A DNA stretch of 64,000 nt from Roseibium aggregatum IAM 12614 (GCF_000168975.1 NZ_AAUW01000011.1:169140-233139), one strand, 5' to 3'. Positions 43,261 through 55,221 are shown, counted from the stretch's first letter. The notes: generated by a model from the letters alone, not told the origin. Translations and numbers: made by a program.

Positions 43261-44736
43261 TTATCCGAGATCAGTCCCTCGCGTTTCGATCCGGTAGACC
43301 CAGGTCACCGCCGCTCCCAGCAGCGAGGTGACCACGAGGCCCGCAAGCAGAACATCCGTACCCAGGTCCTTCAGCAGCACCGGAAACAGGAACGCGGTCA
43401 GAACCGCACCGATCTTGGCAATGGAGGCCGCAAGGCCCGCGCCGGTGCCGCGATAGGCGGTGGGGAACACCTCGCCGGCAATCAGATAGGTCTGCGCGTT
43501 CGGTCCCATGTTGGTCATGAAATTGAACAGCATGAACCCGGCAAAGATCAGCGGGACATCCCAACCGGGACCGGCATGATTTCCCGAAGCGGCAATCGCC
43601 AGTCCGGCGGCACAGCCGATAAACCCGATCACCTGAAGACGGACACGGCCTATCCGATCGGTAAACAGCACCGCAAAGACGATGCCGACAATCAGCAGCA
43701 CGTCGATGAGAGCCGCTCCCTTCGCCGCCAGCAGATCGTTGTAGACCAGATCGGACAGCGACTGCGCGTGCTCGCGCTTGCTGCCGATCGAACTGGCCAG
43801 AATGACCGGCGTGAAAATGCCGATGCCGTATGTCCCGAGGTCCTGAAGGAACCATGGCACGGAGGCAAAGAGCGTCGCCTTGCGCAATTTCCTGTCGGTG
43901 AGAAACCGCGTCCATTTGATCTTGTGCGCATCCGGCGTGCTTCTGGTTCCGGTCTTCAGCGAAATCTCGCTCGGGTATCTGGGATGCCGGTTGAGCAGTC
44001 GCAACAGAGCGTTCTCCGCCTCTGCCACACGCCCTCGAACAATCAACCAGTTGGAACTTTCCGGAACGAAGAAACGGCCGGCCAGGATAAGAACAGCAGG
44101 CGGAACGGCGGTCAGATACATCCAGCGCCAGGCTTCAGGGTCCGGGAACCAGGTCAGGGTCAGAAAAGCCAGTCCTGTGCCCGACAAGGCGCCGACGGCC
44201 TGGAAACTGAAGGCTCCGAGAACCATTCGCCCGCGGGCGCGCGCCGGAATATTCTCCGAAATCACCATATGTGCCGTCGGATAGTCGCAGCCGAGCGCCA
44301 GGCCGATACCGAACAGGGCAAACAGGGTAATCGACAGGTTCGGCGCAACCGAAAGCACCAGCAGAAAGGCGATGAAAAGCGCCAGCTCGACGATGAACAT
44401 CGCCTTGCGGCCGAAGCGGTCCGCCAGCCCGCCAAGCGCCGTCGCCCCGATCAGGATGCCGAAGAGGATGGCCGAGCTGACAAGGCCATGTTCCAGCGCG
44501 GTCAGGCTGAACTCCCGTCCGATCAGCGGCAGGGCGATGCCTGTCATGAAGACCACCATGCCTTCGAAGAACTTGCCGGCGCAGGCCAGCCACCAGATGC
44601 GCCACTGCATGTCTGTCAGGACGGGGCTATCGAGATCCGTACCATCCCGCCACACCGGTGTTTCTTCGATATAGGCCTGCGGGCTGTCAGGACCTGCAAC
44701 TGATGCGGTGGAGAAGGTCTGCCGGACGTCGCTCAT
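43261..44736 (-). CDS. MFS transporter, sugar porter-like (PF00083 type)
   Basis: The sequence has 12 helices with sugar-porter signatures: GGLADRFGRKAMFIVELALF between helices 2 and 3, RMVLGAFSFQAVGAL, RFFVPESSNWLIVRGRVAEAENAL after helix 6 (PESP-like motif), and EVFPTAYRGTGAGLAASIAKIG near helix 10. A 45-residue hydrophilic N-terminal leader precedes helix 1. Family members import sugars, aromatic acids or other organic acids with protons; nothing nearby fixes the substrate. It converges with the other MFS gene. Confidence 0.85.
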   Translation of the reverse strand: MSDVRQTFSTASVAGPDSPQAYIEETPVWRDGTDLDSPVLTDMQWRIWWLACAGKFFEGMVVFMTGIALPLIGREFSLTALEHGLVSSAILFGILIGATALGGLADRFGRKAMFIVELALFIAFLLVLSVAPNLSITLFALFGIGLALGCDYPTAHMVISENIPARARGRMVLGAFSFQAVGALSGTGLAFLTLTWFPDPEAWRWMYLTAVPPAVLILAGRFFVPESSNWLIVRGRVAEAENALLRLLNRHPRYPSEISLKTGTRSTPDAHKIKWTRFLTDRKLRKATLFASVPWFLQDLGTYGIGIFTPVILASSIGSKREHAQSLSDLVYNDLLAAKGAALIDVLLIVGIVFAVLFTDRIGRVRLQVIGFIGCAAGLAIAASGNHAGPGWDVPLIFAGFMLFNFMTNMGPNAQTYLIAGEVFPTAYRGTGAGLAASIAKIGAVLTAFLFPVLLKDLGTDVLLAGLVVTSLLGAAVTWVYRIETRGTDLG

Positions 44737-44927
44737 GAAATCCCTCCGTTTGCCAATCAGGAAAGCAGGAGAAGAATAGACTGACGGTTATGAAATTCTG
44801 GTGATTGTCGTTACGTAAACTTTCACTCGAAGAAAACTACCGCCTCAACTCGGGTGACCTTTGTCTGTTCTGCAGCAACGAAGGTCTTCTTAATGCACGA
44901 TCCGTCTCCTGGTCGCGATAAGCAGTA

Positions 44928-44956
44928 TTGACAGTGTGAAACAACTTGCCGATGAT
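44928..44956 (+). promoter_or_regulatory. Sigma-70 type promoter of the PAAR gene
   Basis: TTGACA (44928-44933, perfect -35) and GATGAT (44951-44956, four of six matches to TATAAT) are separated by 17 bases. Transcription would begin near 44963, about 23 bases before the PAAR start codon. Confidence 0.55.
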
Positions 44957-44985
44957 CTGGTAGTTTTATTAAGACCGGTTCATTT

Positions 44986-46080
44986 ATGGGTTTTCCTGCC
45001 GCTCGTCTCACCGACCTGCACACCTGCCCCATGTGCATGGGCGTTCCTGCACCAATCGTCTGGAAAGGCGCTTATACCGTGCTTACCGGCAAGCTGCCGC
45101 AGGCACGCGTAGGCGACATGTGCGTTTGCGTCGGCCCGCCGCCTCCGGCCGGTGGCGATCCCATCATCACGGGCGCCTGGAACGTTCTGGTCGAAGGCAG
45201 CCCTGCGGCGCGGATGACCGATCTGACAGCAAAGGCGGGCACGATCGTCACGGGTCTTCCAACAGTGCTGATCGGAACGCAAGGTGGCGGCGGCGGGGGC
45301 GGAGGCGCGGGCGGCACGGCGCCTCCAGCGAAAAGTCCGCACAAGTTCTCTGCCGGCGCGGAGACGGGTATCGAGAAGCCCTACAAGGAACGATACAACT
45401 CGAAAGGTATCAAGAAGCCGGAAACCGAGAAGCGGTCGCTCAAGGACCAGCTGAAGGAGAACGCCGAGGTCAGCGCCGAATACGAGTATGAGCTGATCAG
45501 CAAGGAAAAGACCTTCTGGGAATCGGGAGGCGGTCATTTCAAGACCGAGGCGAGCGCGGAGGCAAAGCTCGGCATCTCCGGCGATATCAACGGGGACTTT
45601 GCCGCCGGAGCTTATGCAAACGCGAAGGTTGCCGCCATCACCGGGAAGGCCGAAGGCAAGACGCTCAACGGGCTTGTTGGTGGCAAGGTGGAAGGCGAAG
45701 CCTTGTCCGCTTCAGCCGAAGGCGGTGTCGGCTTCCGAAAATCTGAAGATTTTGCGGGAGTGGAAGGCAAAATCGGGGGTGAACTCGTTCTGGTACAGGC
45801 CAGCGCCGAAGGCACCATTAACATCAGTCCCAAAACCCTGTACGACAACACCCTTGGCCCGTTTTTGAGCTGGGTGAGCGGAGATCCGGCAAAACGAACG
45901 CTCGACAGTGCCTATGATCACGGCCTTCGAATCGGAGGCCGAGGGGAAGCGGGCGTCGGGGCTGCAGCCGGAGCCAGCGCGCAGGCCGGAAAGATCGATG
46001 GCGCCTATGGCGTGACTGCGGAAGCCAAGGCAGGGGCCGGTCCGATGGCGGGCTTCAAGGTCTTTGTCGGAGTTTATTAG
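44986..46080 (+). CDS. PAAR-domain protein with C-terminal extension (possible T6SS effector)
   Basis: Residues 1-100 are a PAAR domain (MGFPAARLTDLHTCPMCMG, VLVEGSPAARMTDL, GLPTVLIG), the cone that tips the type VI secretion spike. A glycine-rich linker (about 103-113) leads to a 250-residue C-terminal region rich in Gly, Ala, Lys and Glu, with repeat-like segments around residues 180-260 (KAEGKT, KVEGEALSASAEG). This region matches no toxin family I recognise, but its position is where specialised effectors carry their toxin. No other T6SS gene is in the window. No strong ribosome site is visible. Confidence 0.82.
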   Translation: MGFPAARLTDLHTCPMCMGVPAPIVWKGAYTVLTGKLPQARVGDMCVCVGPPPPAGGDPIITGAWNVLVEGSPAARMTDLTAKAGTIVTGLPTVLIGTQGGGGGGGGAGGTAPPAKSPHKFSAGAETGIEKPYKERYNSKGIKKPETEKRSLKDQLKENAEVSAEYEYELISKEKTFWESGGGHFKTEASAEAKLGISGDINGDFAAGAYANAKVAAITGKAEGKTLNGLVGGKVEGEALSASAEGGVGFRKSEDFAGVEGKIGGELVLVQASAEGTINISPKTLYDNTLGPFLSWVSGDPAKRTLDSAYDHGLRIGGRGEAGVGAAAGASAQAGKIDGAYGVTAEAKAGAGPMAGFKVFVGVY

Positions 46081-46136
46081 ACAGGCGGTTTTGCACTCGA
46101 GACCGCCGGCAACAACACCCAAGGGTGATGATCGGA

Positions 46137-47120
46137 ATGACCACTGAGGACTATGTCGCCGCCGAACTGACTGCAATCAGCCCGGCCCCGTTTGCATTCC
46201 AGCTTCTGCTTCCGGGAAGCTGGGAGGTGAAGCAGGTCAACGAGCAGCCCCTGACGGCGGACAAGCCCACCATCATCGCGGTCTTCGAGCCCCCCATGGC
46301 GACGAATATCTCCGTCCAGGTGATCGGCATTCTCCTCAACAACGAGATCTCCGCCGCGCATTGGCTCGAATACTACTGTTCCCTGTCGTCCTGGCACGTC
46401 GACACGCTGCAGCCGATCGATCCCCGGCGCGCACGCGCGAGCTGCTTCGTCCGGGCCGAAGGACATGAGCTGCGCGGCCTTGTCACCGTCACGGTGAACG
46501 GCGACACGCTGATCCTGATCCAGGCCTTTGTCCCCTCCAGCGAGTTCCCTGCCCTTTCCGACGTCGTCAACACGGCCGTCAGGTCGTTCCGCACCGAACA
46601 GGTGAAGCGGCCGAATGTGATCGAGGACTGGAGCAACTTTTCCCTGTTCCAGGACATCGGCTTCTTTTTCCCCGCGTCCTGGCATGTCAACCAGCCGCAA
46701 TCCGGCCAGGCAGACCGCATGGCCATTGACTTTGCCCGCACCGGTTCCAACGGAGAGATACTCGGGTTTGCCAGACTGAAGGCCATCAACGCACAGCAGC
46801 CGGTGGACCTGGTTCAGGAGCTGGGCAAGACCAGACGGGAATTCGAAGGCTCCAACATCGTGTTCGATACCGGCGCGACCTCAAAAGCCGTGACGCTCGA
46901 CCCGCCCTTTATCGAAGCCACCGAAGTGACCGTCGGGGCCCACACGAGCGAAAGCACCGATCCGCTGGAATTCACCGCCCTTGCGATGAAAACCCCGTCT
47001 CACGTGATCATCAGCTCTATCCTGGGACCGGATCGCAAGACGTCGTTCTACAATTGGGCGGTCAACATGCGGGCGCATGAAATCGCCAACGCGTCGCTGC
47101 AATTCAAGCATCAGTCTTAG
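46137..47120 (+). CDS. Two-domain DcrB/DUF1795-like protein (possible effector chaperone or immunity partner)
   Basis: The 327-residue protein appears to be an internal duplication: FAFQLLLPGSWEVKQV (about residue 18) and IGFFFPASWHVNQP (about residue 176) start similar beta-rich domains resembling the DcrB/PsbP (Mog1) fold. Single DUF1795 proteins (EagR/Eag) are chaperones for PAAR-containing T6SS effectors. Immediate proximity to the PAAR gene (57 bases) supports that role, but immunity is also possible. GTG 46125 and ATG 46128 are alternatives; I prefer ATG 46137 for its distance from AAGGG. No signal peptide. Confidence 0.65.
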   Translation: MTTEDYVAAELTAISPAPFAFQLLLPGSWEVKQVNEQPLTADKPTIIAVFEPPMATNISVQVIGILLNNEISAAHWLEYYCSLSSWHVDTLQPIDPRRARASCFVRAEGHELRGLVTVTVNGDTLILIQAFVPSSEFPALSDVVNTAVRSFRTEQVKRPNVIEDWSNFSLFQDIGFFFPASWHVNQPQSGQADRMAIDFARTGSNGEILGFARLKAINAQQPVDLVQELGKTRREFEGSNIVFDTGATSKAVTLDPPFIEATEVTVGAHTSESTDPLEFTALAMKTPSHVIISSILGPDRKTSFYNWAVNMRAHEIANASLQFKHQS

Positions 47121-47140
47121 GGTTATCCGGCAGACGGGTT

Positions 47141-48439
47141 TCAAAACCCCGTCAGGCCCCGTTCCAGCCACTGGCTTTGCGGGATCTCCTTGCCGATCTT
47201 GAACGAGAACCGTTCCACACGCGTCACCCCTTCGTCCGTTTCGCAGCGGAAGGCAACGTCGAACCAGCGTCCGAGACTGCGGAACGCGGCGATACGCGGC
47301 TGCAGCACGTTACCACCGCGCGGCCGGAAAGACGGCAACAGCTCAGGCGGCAAGGCACTGACGGAGGCAATCTGCTCTCTCAGCTCGGTCATGCACAACA
47401 GGTTCAGCCGCTGGCCCTCCGACATGCCGCGCATGGCTGTGCGCGCCTGCGGATCGTCCAGGATATCGCGGGAATAGAGTTCGCGCGCCGCAAGCATTCC
47501 GGCCGGGGGCCCTTCCGAGCCACCTGAAGCCTGGCCTCCACCGCCCTGGTTGCGCTCCGGAGAGGCTACCGGTTTCGGCGGCTTGGGAGCCGGCGTCTTG
47601 TTGGTTGCGATCGGCCCGACAATGCCGAAGTCTTCAGCGGGCTTCTCTCCGGTCTCACTCGTGTCCGTTTCCGCGCCTGTTCCGGCGGTCTCCGCGGGCA
47701 CGGCATCCGGCTGTTCGGGTGTTTCGGCAACATCCGACGTCTCGTCGGCAGCGTCGCCGTCATCATCGGTGTCATCGGCAGTGTCTTCGGCGGCCGTATC
47801 CTGCGCGTCCTCAGGAGCCTCCTCCTGCGGCGCGTCGGTTTCAGCGGCGTCAGCCTGCTGGCCTTCGCCCTCGCCGTCCCCTTCGCCGGCGTCCGTTTCG
47901 CCCGCCTGGGCGTCCTCCGTCTGCGCGTCAGCTGCCGCCTGCTCCTCACCCTCGGTGGCCGTGCTCTCTGCAGACGCTGGCGGCGTTTCCTCTTCCCCTT
48001 GCAGGCCGGTGTCTTCTTCGCCGAATTCAGTCACTTCCTGCAAGACGGAAGGCTCCGGCGGTGCTTCGGGCGTCTCGGCAAGATCCTCGCTATCAGCTGG
48101 CGGCGGGGGCGGTGGAGGCGGCGGGGCTTCCTCCGCCTGTTCCTGTTGCGGCTGCTCGGGCTGTTCCGGGGTCTCCACCTCTTCCTGCTCAGGCTGCTCC
48201 GGTTCGGGCTGCGGCAGTTCCACAGGTGGAGTCTGTTCCTCCTGCGGCGGCGGAGGCAGCAATTCGACTTCAACCACATCCTGTAGGGGCTGGGTCGTAT
48301 AACCCGACACCCCTTCGAGCAGCATCAGGGCCACCAGCGCATGCAGCACCGCCGAGACACCAAGGCCCCACAGGAACAGCCGCCGGTCGGCAGGTTCGAT
48401 CCCGACCACGTTCCGGTCCATGTCGGCGGTGATGGCCAA
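47141..48439 (-). CDS. TonB-like membrane-anchored protein with acidic linker and DUF930 domain
   Basis: One N-terminal helix (LFLWGLGVSAVLHALVALMLLEGV) places the protein in the inner membrane as in TonB. Next comes a long Pro/Glu-rich then Asp/Glu/Ala-rich linker (about residues 50-300). The C-terminal 120 residues (LNLLCMTELREQIASVS to the end) look like DUF930, found in alphaproteobacteria. Function is unknown; a periplasm-spanning role is inferred. The acidic repeat explains a long open frame on the opposite strand. Confidence 0.75.
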   Translation of the reverse strand: MAITADMDRNVVGIEPADRRLFLWGLGVSAVLHALVALMLLEGVSGYTTQPLQDVVEVELLPPPPQEEQTPPVELPQPEPEQPEQEEVETPEQPEQPQQEQAEEAPPPPPPPPPADSEDLAETPEAPPEPSVLQEVTEFGEEDTGLQGEEETPPASAESTATEGEEQAAADAQTEDAQAGETDAGEGDGEGEGQQADAAETDAPQEEAPEDAQDTAAEDTADDTDDDGDAADETSDVAETPEQPDAVPAETAGTGAETDTSETGEKPAEDFGIVGPIATNKTPAPKPPKPVASPERNQGGGGQASGGSEGPPAGMLAARELYSRDILDDPQARTAMRGMSEGQRLNLLCMTELREQIASVSALPPELLPSFRPRGGNVLQPRIAAFRSLGRWFDVAFRCETDEGVTRVERFSFKIGKEIPQSQWLERGLTGF

Positions 48440-48489
48440 TAGAGCGCCCTTAAAGCAGAGTTGCCGGTTGGTTTCGGGTTGGAAGTTTC

Positions 48490-48516
48490 AAAAAAACCCG
48501 GCGTTTCCGCCGGGTT
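48490..48516 (-). terminator. Rho-independent terminator of rpoD
   Basis: On the minus strand the 9-bp stem AACCCGGCG/CGCCGGGTT (arms 48508-48516 and 48495-48503, four-base loop) is followed by a T-run. It lies 30 bases after the rpoD stop. Confidence 0.92.
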
Positions 48517-48545
48517 CTTCGATGTTTCTGGCTCTTCCCGGCAGC

Positions 48546-50534
<1,989 letters not shown>

Positions 50535-51068
50535 ATTGTGCTCCAGTTCGCGGCCGGTCCGGCTACGCCGCGCCCTTATGTTTGGCTTCAACCCAATTCA
50601 GCCTCAGCGCGCCAGCAATTGTTGCGGCGGCGTCTGAAAGAATCACTGTTGATAAGGTTGTAAGCCGTGTCCCTTAAGTCCCAATTAACCGTACACTTTT
50701 CGACATTGGCATATTTCAGCATCGACGCAGCACACGGCCTTTTCTGTCGGCATCCGGAAACGAATGCGTAAAAGGTGTTCATTCGGGTTGCAGCGATATT
50801 TAAGACTTTTGCCGCGAGCGGGCTTGGAAGCTCCGGCGCTTGAGGGCTGCAAACGTTCTATTTAGCTCGGCTCACGCGATTCGCAAGTGTGATTCGTCAC
50901 CGGTCAATTGGAAAATGCCATTTTTGTGCCGTTGCGGACACGAAAGTGAGCGATTTCAGCCTCAACGCCGGCCAGCCCCATAGAAACGGACTGCCGCTCC
51001 GAAAGTTCCCTTCCCGTCAAGCTGGTGCGGTGTTGCCACCGCATCAAGCACCTGTCAACCGCTGCACC
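50535..51068. other. dnaG-rpoD intergenic region (534 bp)
   Basis: No credible coding sequence. It must contain the rpoD promoter(s). A hairpin TGCGGTG/CACCGCA (51026-51032 and 51037-51043) directly follows the dnaG stop on the minus strand but has no T-run, so transcription may continue into rpoD. Confidence 0.5.
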
Positions 51069-53015
51069 TCAATGCGCTGCCACTGCAACCGGGGGCGCCG
51101 TGCGGATCTTTTTGGCGCGTTCGGCAAGATCGGCTTCGTCCCGCGCGCATTCCTCCCGCCGCCGGCTGAGGTCCTGTGTCAGCGCCTGAATGCGCATCCA
51201 GGAATGTTCATCGAGTTGCTCGTCCGCCGTCGCCAGTTCCGACGACAATTCGTCTTCCAGTGCATTGAGTTCCAGAACGTCGAGAAAATGCAGATAGGCC
51301 GCTTCGATGAAATCTTCCGGCGGATTGGATTTCAGAAGCGGGAAGCGATGAGTCAGCGCGGAAAACTCTGCCCCGCGTTGCTGCTGCATACCGATGGTTT
51401 CCAGCATCATTTCACCCATGATGTCCCGAAGCGGTTCCTCGAAGGCGCTGGTCAGCTCGGCAATGGGCGTCGCTTCCAGATCGTCGACGATCCGGCACAG
51501 AATATCGCGCAGCTCTCTGTGCAGGTCATTGGCGAAAGGCAACCGGGAAAACCGTTCGAAATTCCGGTCAAGCAAATACGGAAAGCGCATGCTCAAACCA
51601 AGCACCAGACGCTCCGTTCCAAAATCATGGGTGGCCGAAACCCGCTCACGCGCCATGCCAAGCGGCACACCCGCTTCGGCTGCCCCGCCGGATCGGCCGC
51701 CCTTGCCCCCCTGCCGGGACTGGCGTGCCTGCTCGAAGAACAGGTTGGACAGCTTGAACTTCAAATCGAGCTGATACCGCCTGCGCACCCGCTCGTCGCG
51801 AATGGTGCCGATCAGATCGTCGAACCGCTTTTCCAGCGCCGCCTTGCGCTCGGGCGTGTCCAGCCGGGAAACGGAGATCTCCCGGTCCCAGACCACTTCA
51901 AACAGGGACTGCGCACGCTCCACCTCGTCATGAAAGCCGGTGACCCCGCGCTGCTTGATCAGGTCATCGGGGTCCATGCCGTCGGGCAGGAAGCAGAACT
52001 GGAAGGAATAGCCGCTCTTGAGCACCGGAAAGATCCGGTCGATGGCGCGGTGCGCCGCTGAAACCCCGGCCGCATCGCCGTCGAAGCAGATCACCGGTTC
52101 GGGAGCGAATTTCCAGAGCCGCACCACCTGGTCTTCGGTAAAGGCCGTTCCCAGAGAGGCGACCACGTGGTGGATACCCGCCTGCCAGAGGGCAATCGCA
52201 TCGAGATAGCCTTCCACCACCACCGCCTCGCCGCTCTTGAAGGCAGGTTCACGAGCGCGGTGCGCATTGAAGAGCATGACGCCCTTGTGAAACAGCGGCG
52301 TTTCCGGCGAGTTCAGATATTTCGGTTGCCCGTCGGGGGAGAGCGTCCGGCCTCCAAAGGCGACCACACGGCCGCGGTCGTCGTGAATCGGGATCATCAA
52401 CCGCCCGCGGAACCGGTCGTAGGACGGGCGTCCATCCTCCGGCTTGATGATCAGCCCAGCCTCGATCATGGCAGCCTCGGGGATCTCGCGTGCAGCAAGA
52501 TATCCCTTCAGCGCGTCCCGGCTGTCGGGCGCGAACCCGAACCGGAACTCGCGCAGGGTTTCCTGTGCCAGGCCTCGTTTCTGAGTGTAGGCGCGGGCGG
52601 CATCACCGCGCGGGCCGGCGAATTCGGCCTGGAAAAACTGCGCCGCCATTTCGCAGATGTCGGCAAGCCCTGCCCGCTTCTTCTCACGCCGCGCCGCCTG
52701 AGGATCAGGCGCAGGCAGCCCGACACCGGCCTGCTCGGCAAGGCGCTCGACAGCCTCGGGAAAACTCAGTCCCTCGGTTTCGCACAGGAAGGTGAAATGG
52801 TCTCCGGACGCTCCGCAGCCGAAACACTTGTAGCGGTTGCGCCGGTCGTCGACGTGAAAGCTGGGGCTTTTTTCCTGATGGAACGGGCAGCAGGCCCAAT
52901 AATCGCCCTTGCCCGGCTGCGTCTTGCGCCTGTCCCAGGTCACACGCCGCCCGACGACATCCGACAAGGTCAGACGGGCACGAATTTCATCGAGAAGGCG
53001 CGGTTCGAAACGCAT
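51069..53015 (-). CDS. dnaG: DNA primase
   Basis: DnaG makes RNA primers at the replication fork. The zinc-binding domain is near residue 40 (WACCPFHQEKSPSF then YKCFGCGASGD). The catalytic core has VVAFGGRTLSPDGQPKYLNS and the TOPRIM glutamate/aspartates in VVVEGYLDAIALWQAG and CFDGDAAGVSAAHRAID. The C-terminal third should be the helicase-binding domain. Length of 648 residues is normal. No good ribosome site is visible. It lies between the yqeY and rpoD genes as in related genomes. Confidence 0.96.
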   Translation of the reverse strand: MRFEPRLLDEIRARLTLSDVVGRRVTWDRRKTQPGKGDYWACCPFHQEKSPSFHVDDRRNRYKCFGCGASGDHFTFLCETEGLSFPEAVERLAEQAGVGLPAPDPQAARREKKRAGLADICEMAAQFFQAEFAGPRGDAARAYTQKRGLAQETLREFRFGFAPDSRDALKGYLAAREIPEAAMIEAGLIIKPEDGRPSYDRFRGRLMIPIHDDRGRVVAFGGRTLSPDGQPKYLNSPETPLFHKGVMLFNAHRAREPAFKSGEAVVVEGYLDAIALWQAGIHHVVASLGTAFTEDQVVRLWKFAPEPVICFDGDAAGVSAAHRAIDRIFPVLKSGYSFQFCFLPDGMDPDDLIKQRGVTGFHDEVERAQSLFEVVWDREISVSRLDTPERKAALEKRFDDLIGTIRDERVRRRYQLDLKFKLSNLFFEQARQSRQGGKGGRSGGAAEAGVPLGMARERVSATHDFGTERLVLGLSMRFPYLLDRNFERFSRLPFANDLHRELRDILCRIVDDLEATPIAELTSAFEEPLRDIMGEMMLETIGMQQQRGAEFSALTHRFPLLKSNPPEDFIEAAYLHFLDVLELNALEDELSSELATADEQLDEHSWMRIQALTQDLSRRREECARDEADLAERAKKIRTAPPVAVAAH

Positions 53016-53189
53016 GGAACAGTGTTCGGGTCCGGATCACAGAGAACGGCTTCCTGCCGCTGGCACACTCAGGCACCGACGGTCGGTCAGCCAAAATAGA
53101 ATGTCTTCGAGGTTGTTTCCAGTGGTGCCGGACCACCTGCCCGGCTTCTGGAAACCTTGTGCATAAGCCTCACCGGCTGGGGTGGCGGC

Positions 53190-53696
53190 TCAGTCCTGTT
53201 TTCCGGTGCTGCTGCTGGCCTGCTCGCCGCCATCGGCCCGCAGCATGTCCTTCACCAGGCAGGACGCCTGCACGAAGTCCATTTTCCCCGGATAACGGCT
53301 CTTCAGTTCGTTCATGCAGCGGCCGATGTCACGCAGACCATGCGCGTCGATCTCCTTGACCGTCTCCTCGCAGATCTTCTGCATTTCCTCGTCGCTGAGC
53401 TGCACCGGCAGGAATTCACGGATGATTTCCTGCTCTTCCCGCTCCTGCTCGGCCAGATCGAGCTGCCCGCTGCTTTCGAACTCTTCCGCGGAGGTTTCCC
53501 GCTGACGGATCATTTTTTGAAGGATCTCAATCACTTCAGTTTCGTTGACGCCGTCCTTGCCGTTTTCACGAGCAGCGGCCTCACGGTCCTTCACGGCGGT
53601 CTGCACCAGACGCAAAGTGGCGCACCGGCGCTTGTCACCTTCGTCCTGCGCCGCTTTCAGGGCAGCATTGATTCTTTCGCGCATGATGTCGCGCAT
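53190..53696 (-). CDS. GatB/YqeY domain protein
   Basis: The 168-residue protein is the free-standing YqeY domain, which resembles the tail of the GatB amidotransferase subunit and may bind tRNA. Motifs: RERINAALKAAQDEGDKRRCATLRLVQTAVKDRE, IREFLPVQLSDEEMQKI and DIGRCMNELKSRYPGKMDF. AGGG precedes the ATG at a good distance. Upstream of dnaG on the same strand, it is probably part of the same transcription unit. Exact function unknown. Confidence 0.93.
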   Translation of the reverse strand: MRDIMRERINAALKAAQDEGDKRRCATLRLVQTAVKDREAAARENGKDGVNETEVIEILQKMIRQRETSAEEFESSGQLDLAEQEREEQEIIREFLPVQLSDEEMQKICEETVKEIDAHGLRDIGRCMNELKSRYPGKMDFVQASCLVKDMLRADGGEQASSSTGKQD

Positions 53697-53929
53697 GGTT
53701 CACCCTACCCCTGCCGCGCTGAGGCCCGGCGCTCAGGGGCGCCATTCCATTTTCTCAGCCAAGCCATTGAATTTTAAAGATCTTTTTTCAGAGGATCAAT
53801 ATTGACGATCCAAGCCGCTTCCCATAGAGTCCCGCGCTTAATGCAGGCGGCCTTTTGCGGGCTTTTCGGCCCGCCGCAGACGCCCTTCCTGCAGCGCATG
53901 ATGTCACCAACAAGATCTGGAAACAAGAC

Positions 53930-55114
53930 ATGACGACTGCAGACGCATGGTCTGAGACCCCGGCGACCGCCCTGCTTGTGCTCTCCGACGGCAGTGTAAT
54001 CGAAGGTCAGGGCCTCGGTGCAACTGGCCAAGCCGTTGGTGAGATTTGCTTTAATACGGCAATGACGGGGTATCAGGAGATCCTGACCGACCCGTCCTAC
54101 TCCGGTCAGATCATCACCTTCACATTTCCGCATATCGGCAATGTCGGCACCAACGATGAAGACATCGAGACCGTCAACATGGCCGCGGACAGCGGCATCC
54201 GTGGTGTCGTGCTGGCAGCCGCCATCACCGATCCGGCCAACTACCGGGCCGCAAAACACCTCGACGCCTGGCTGAAGAGCCGTAACCTGATCGGCATCAG
54301 CGGCATCGACACCCGCGCCCTGACTGCGCTGATCCGCGAAAACGGCGTGCCCAACGGCGTGATCGCGCATTCGCCGGACGGAAATTTCGATATAGACGCG
54401 CTGAAGACAGCTGCCAAAAACTGGCCCGGCCTCGTCGGCATGGACCTTGCCAAGGACGCCTCCACCTCCCAGTCGCACCAGTGGCACCAGACAACCTGGA
54501 AATGGGACGAAGGTTTCGGCGAGGCACAGGGCGGCAAGTTCAAGGTCGTTGCCATCGATTACGGCATCAAGCGCAACATCCTGCGTCTCCTGACCGATGC
54601 CGGCTGTGACGTGACCGTGCTTCCGGCGACCGCAACGGCTGAAGACGTTCTGGCGCATGCCCCGGACGGCGTGTTCCTGTCCAACGGCCCGGGAGATCCT
54701 GCCGCAACGGGTGACTATGCCGTCCCGATGATCCGGAAGATCGTTGATGCGGGCGTCCCCACGTTCGGGATCTGCCTCGGTCACCAGATGCTTGCGCTGG
54801 CGCTTGGCGGCAAGACCCTCAAGATGCATCAGGGACACCACGGCGCCAATCATCCGGTGTTCGACCACACCACCGGCAAAGTCGAGATCACCTCGATGAA
54901 CCACGGTTTTGCGGTCGATGCGGACAGTCTGCCGGACAACGTTCAGCAGACACACGTTTCCCTGTTCGACGGTTCCAACTGCGGCCTGGCCATGAAGGAC
55001 AAGCCGGTCTTTTCCGTCCAGTACCACCCGGAAGCATCGCCCGGCCCGCGCGACAGTCATTACCTGTTCAAACGGTTCACCGATCTGATGGAAAGCGCGA
55101 AGTCGGCAGCCTGA
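53930..55114 (+). CDS. carA: Carbamoyl-phosphate synthase small subunit
   Basis: CarA hydrolyses glutamine and passes ammonia to CarB for pyrimidine and arginine synthesis. The N-terminal domain has GEICFNTAMTGYQEILTDPS and GIDTRALTALIRENG; the class I amidotransferase triad is Cys in FGICLGHQML and His/Glu in SVQYHPEASPGP. ATG 53930 gives 394 residues, the normal size; in-frame upstream codons have no ribosome site. A GC hairpin (53857-53862/53869-53874) lies in the leader. carB lies 1.9 kb downstream rather than directly adjacent. Confidence 0.97.
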   Translation: MTTADAWSETPATALLVLSDGSVIEGQGLGATGQAVGEICFNTAMTGYQEILTDPSYSGQIITFTFPHIGNVGTNDEDIETVNMAADSGIRGVVLAAAITDPANYRAAKHLDAWLKSRNLIGISGIDTRALTALIRENGVPNGVIAHSPDGNFDIDALKTAAKNWPGLVGMDLAKDASTSQSHQWHQTTWKWDEGFGEAQGGKFKVVAIDYGIKRNILRLLTDAGCDVTVLPATATAEDVLAHAPDGVFLSNGPGDPAATGDYAVPMIRKIVDAGVPTFGICLGHQMLALALGGKTLKMHQGHHGANHPVFDHTTGKVEITSMNHGFAVDADSLPDNVQQTHVSLFDGSNCGLAMKDKPVFSVQYHPEASPGPRDSHYLFKRFTDLMESAKSAA

Positions 55115-55221
55115 GTTTAGCTGGTTCCGGGAACCGGCGGCCACGGCCCCGCTTCCCGTCCCTCAGGCTGAACCCGCCGGCGGTCAATGTGCTCCGCAAA
55201 CGATGGCTCTCTCAAACAAAA

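Noticed and set aside
47550..48302. Ser/Cys/Gly-rich 250-codon frame opposite the DUF930 gene
   Set aside because: It is the antisense image of the Pro/Glu/Asp-rich linker; its odd composition comes from that repeat.
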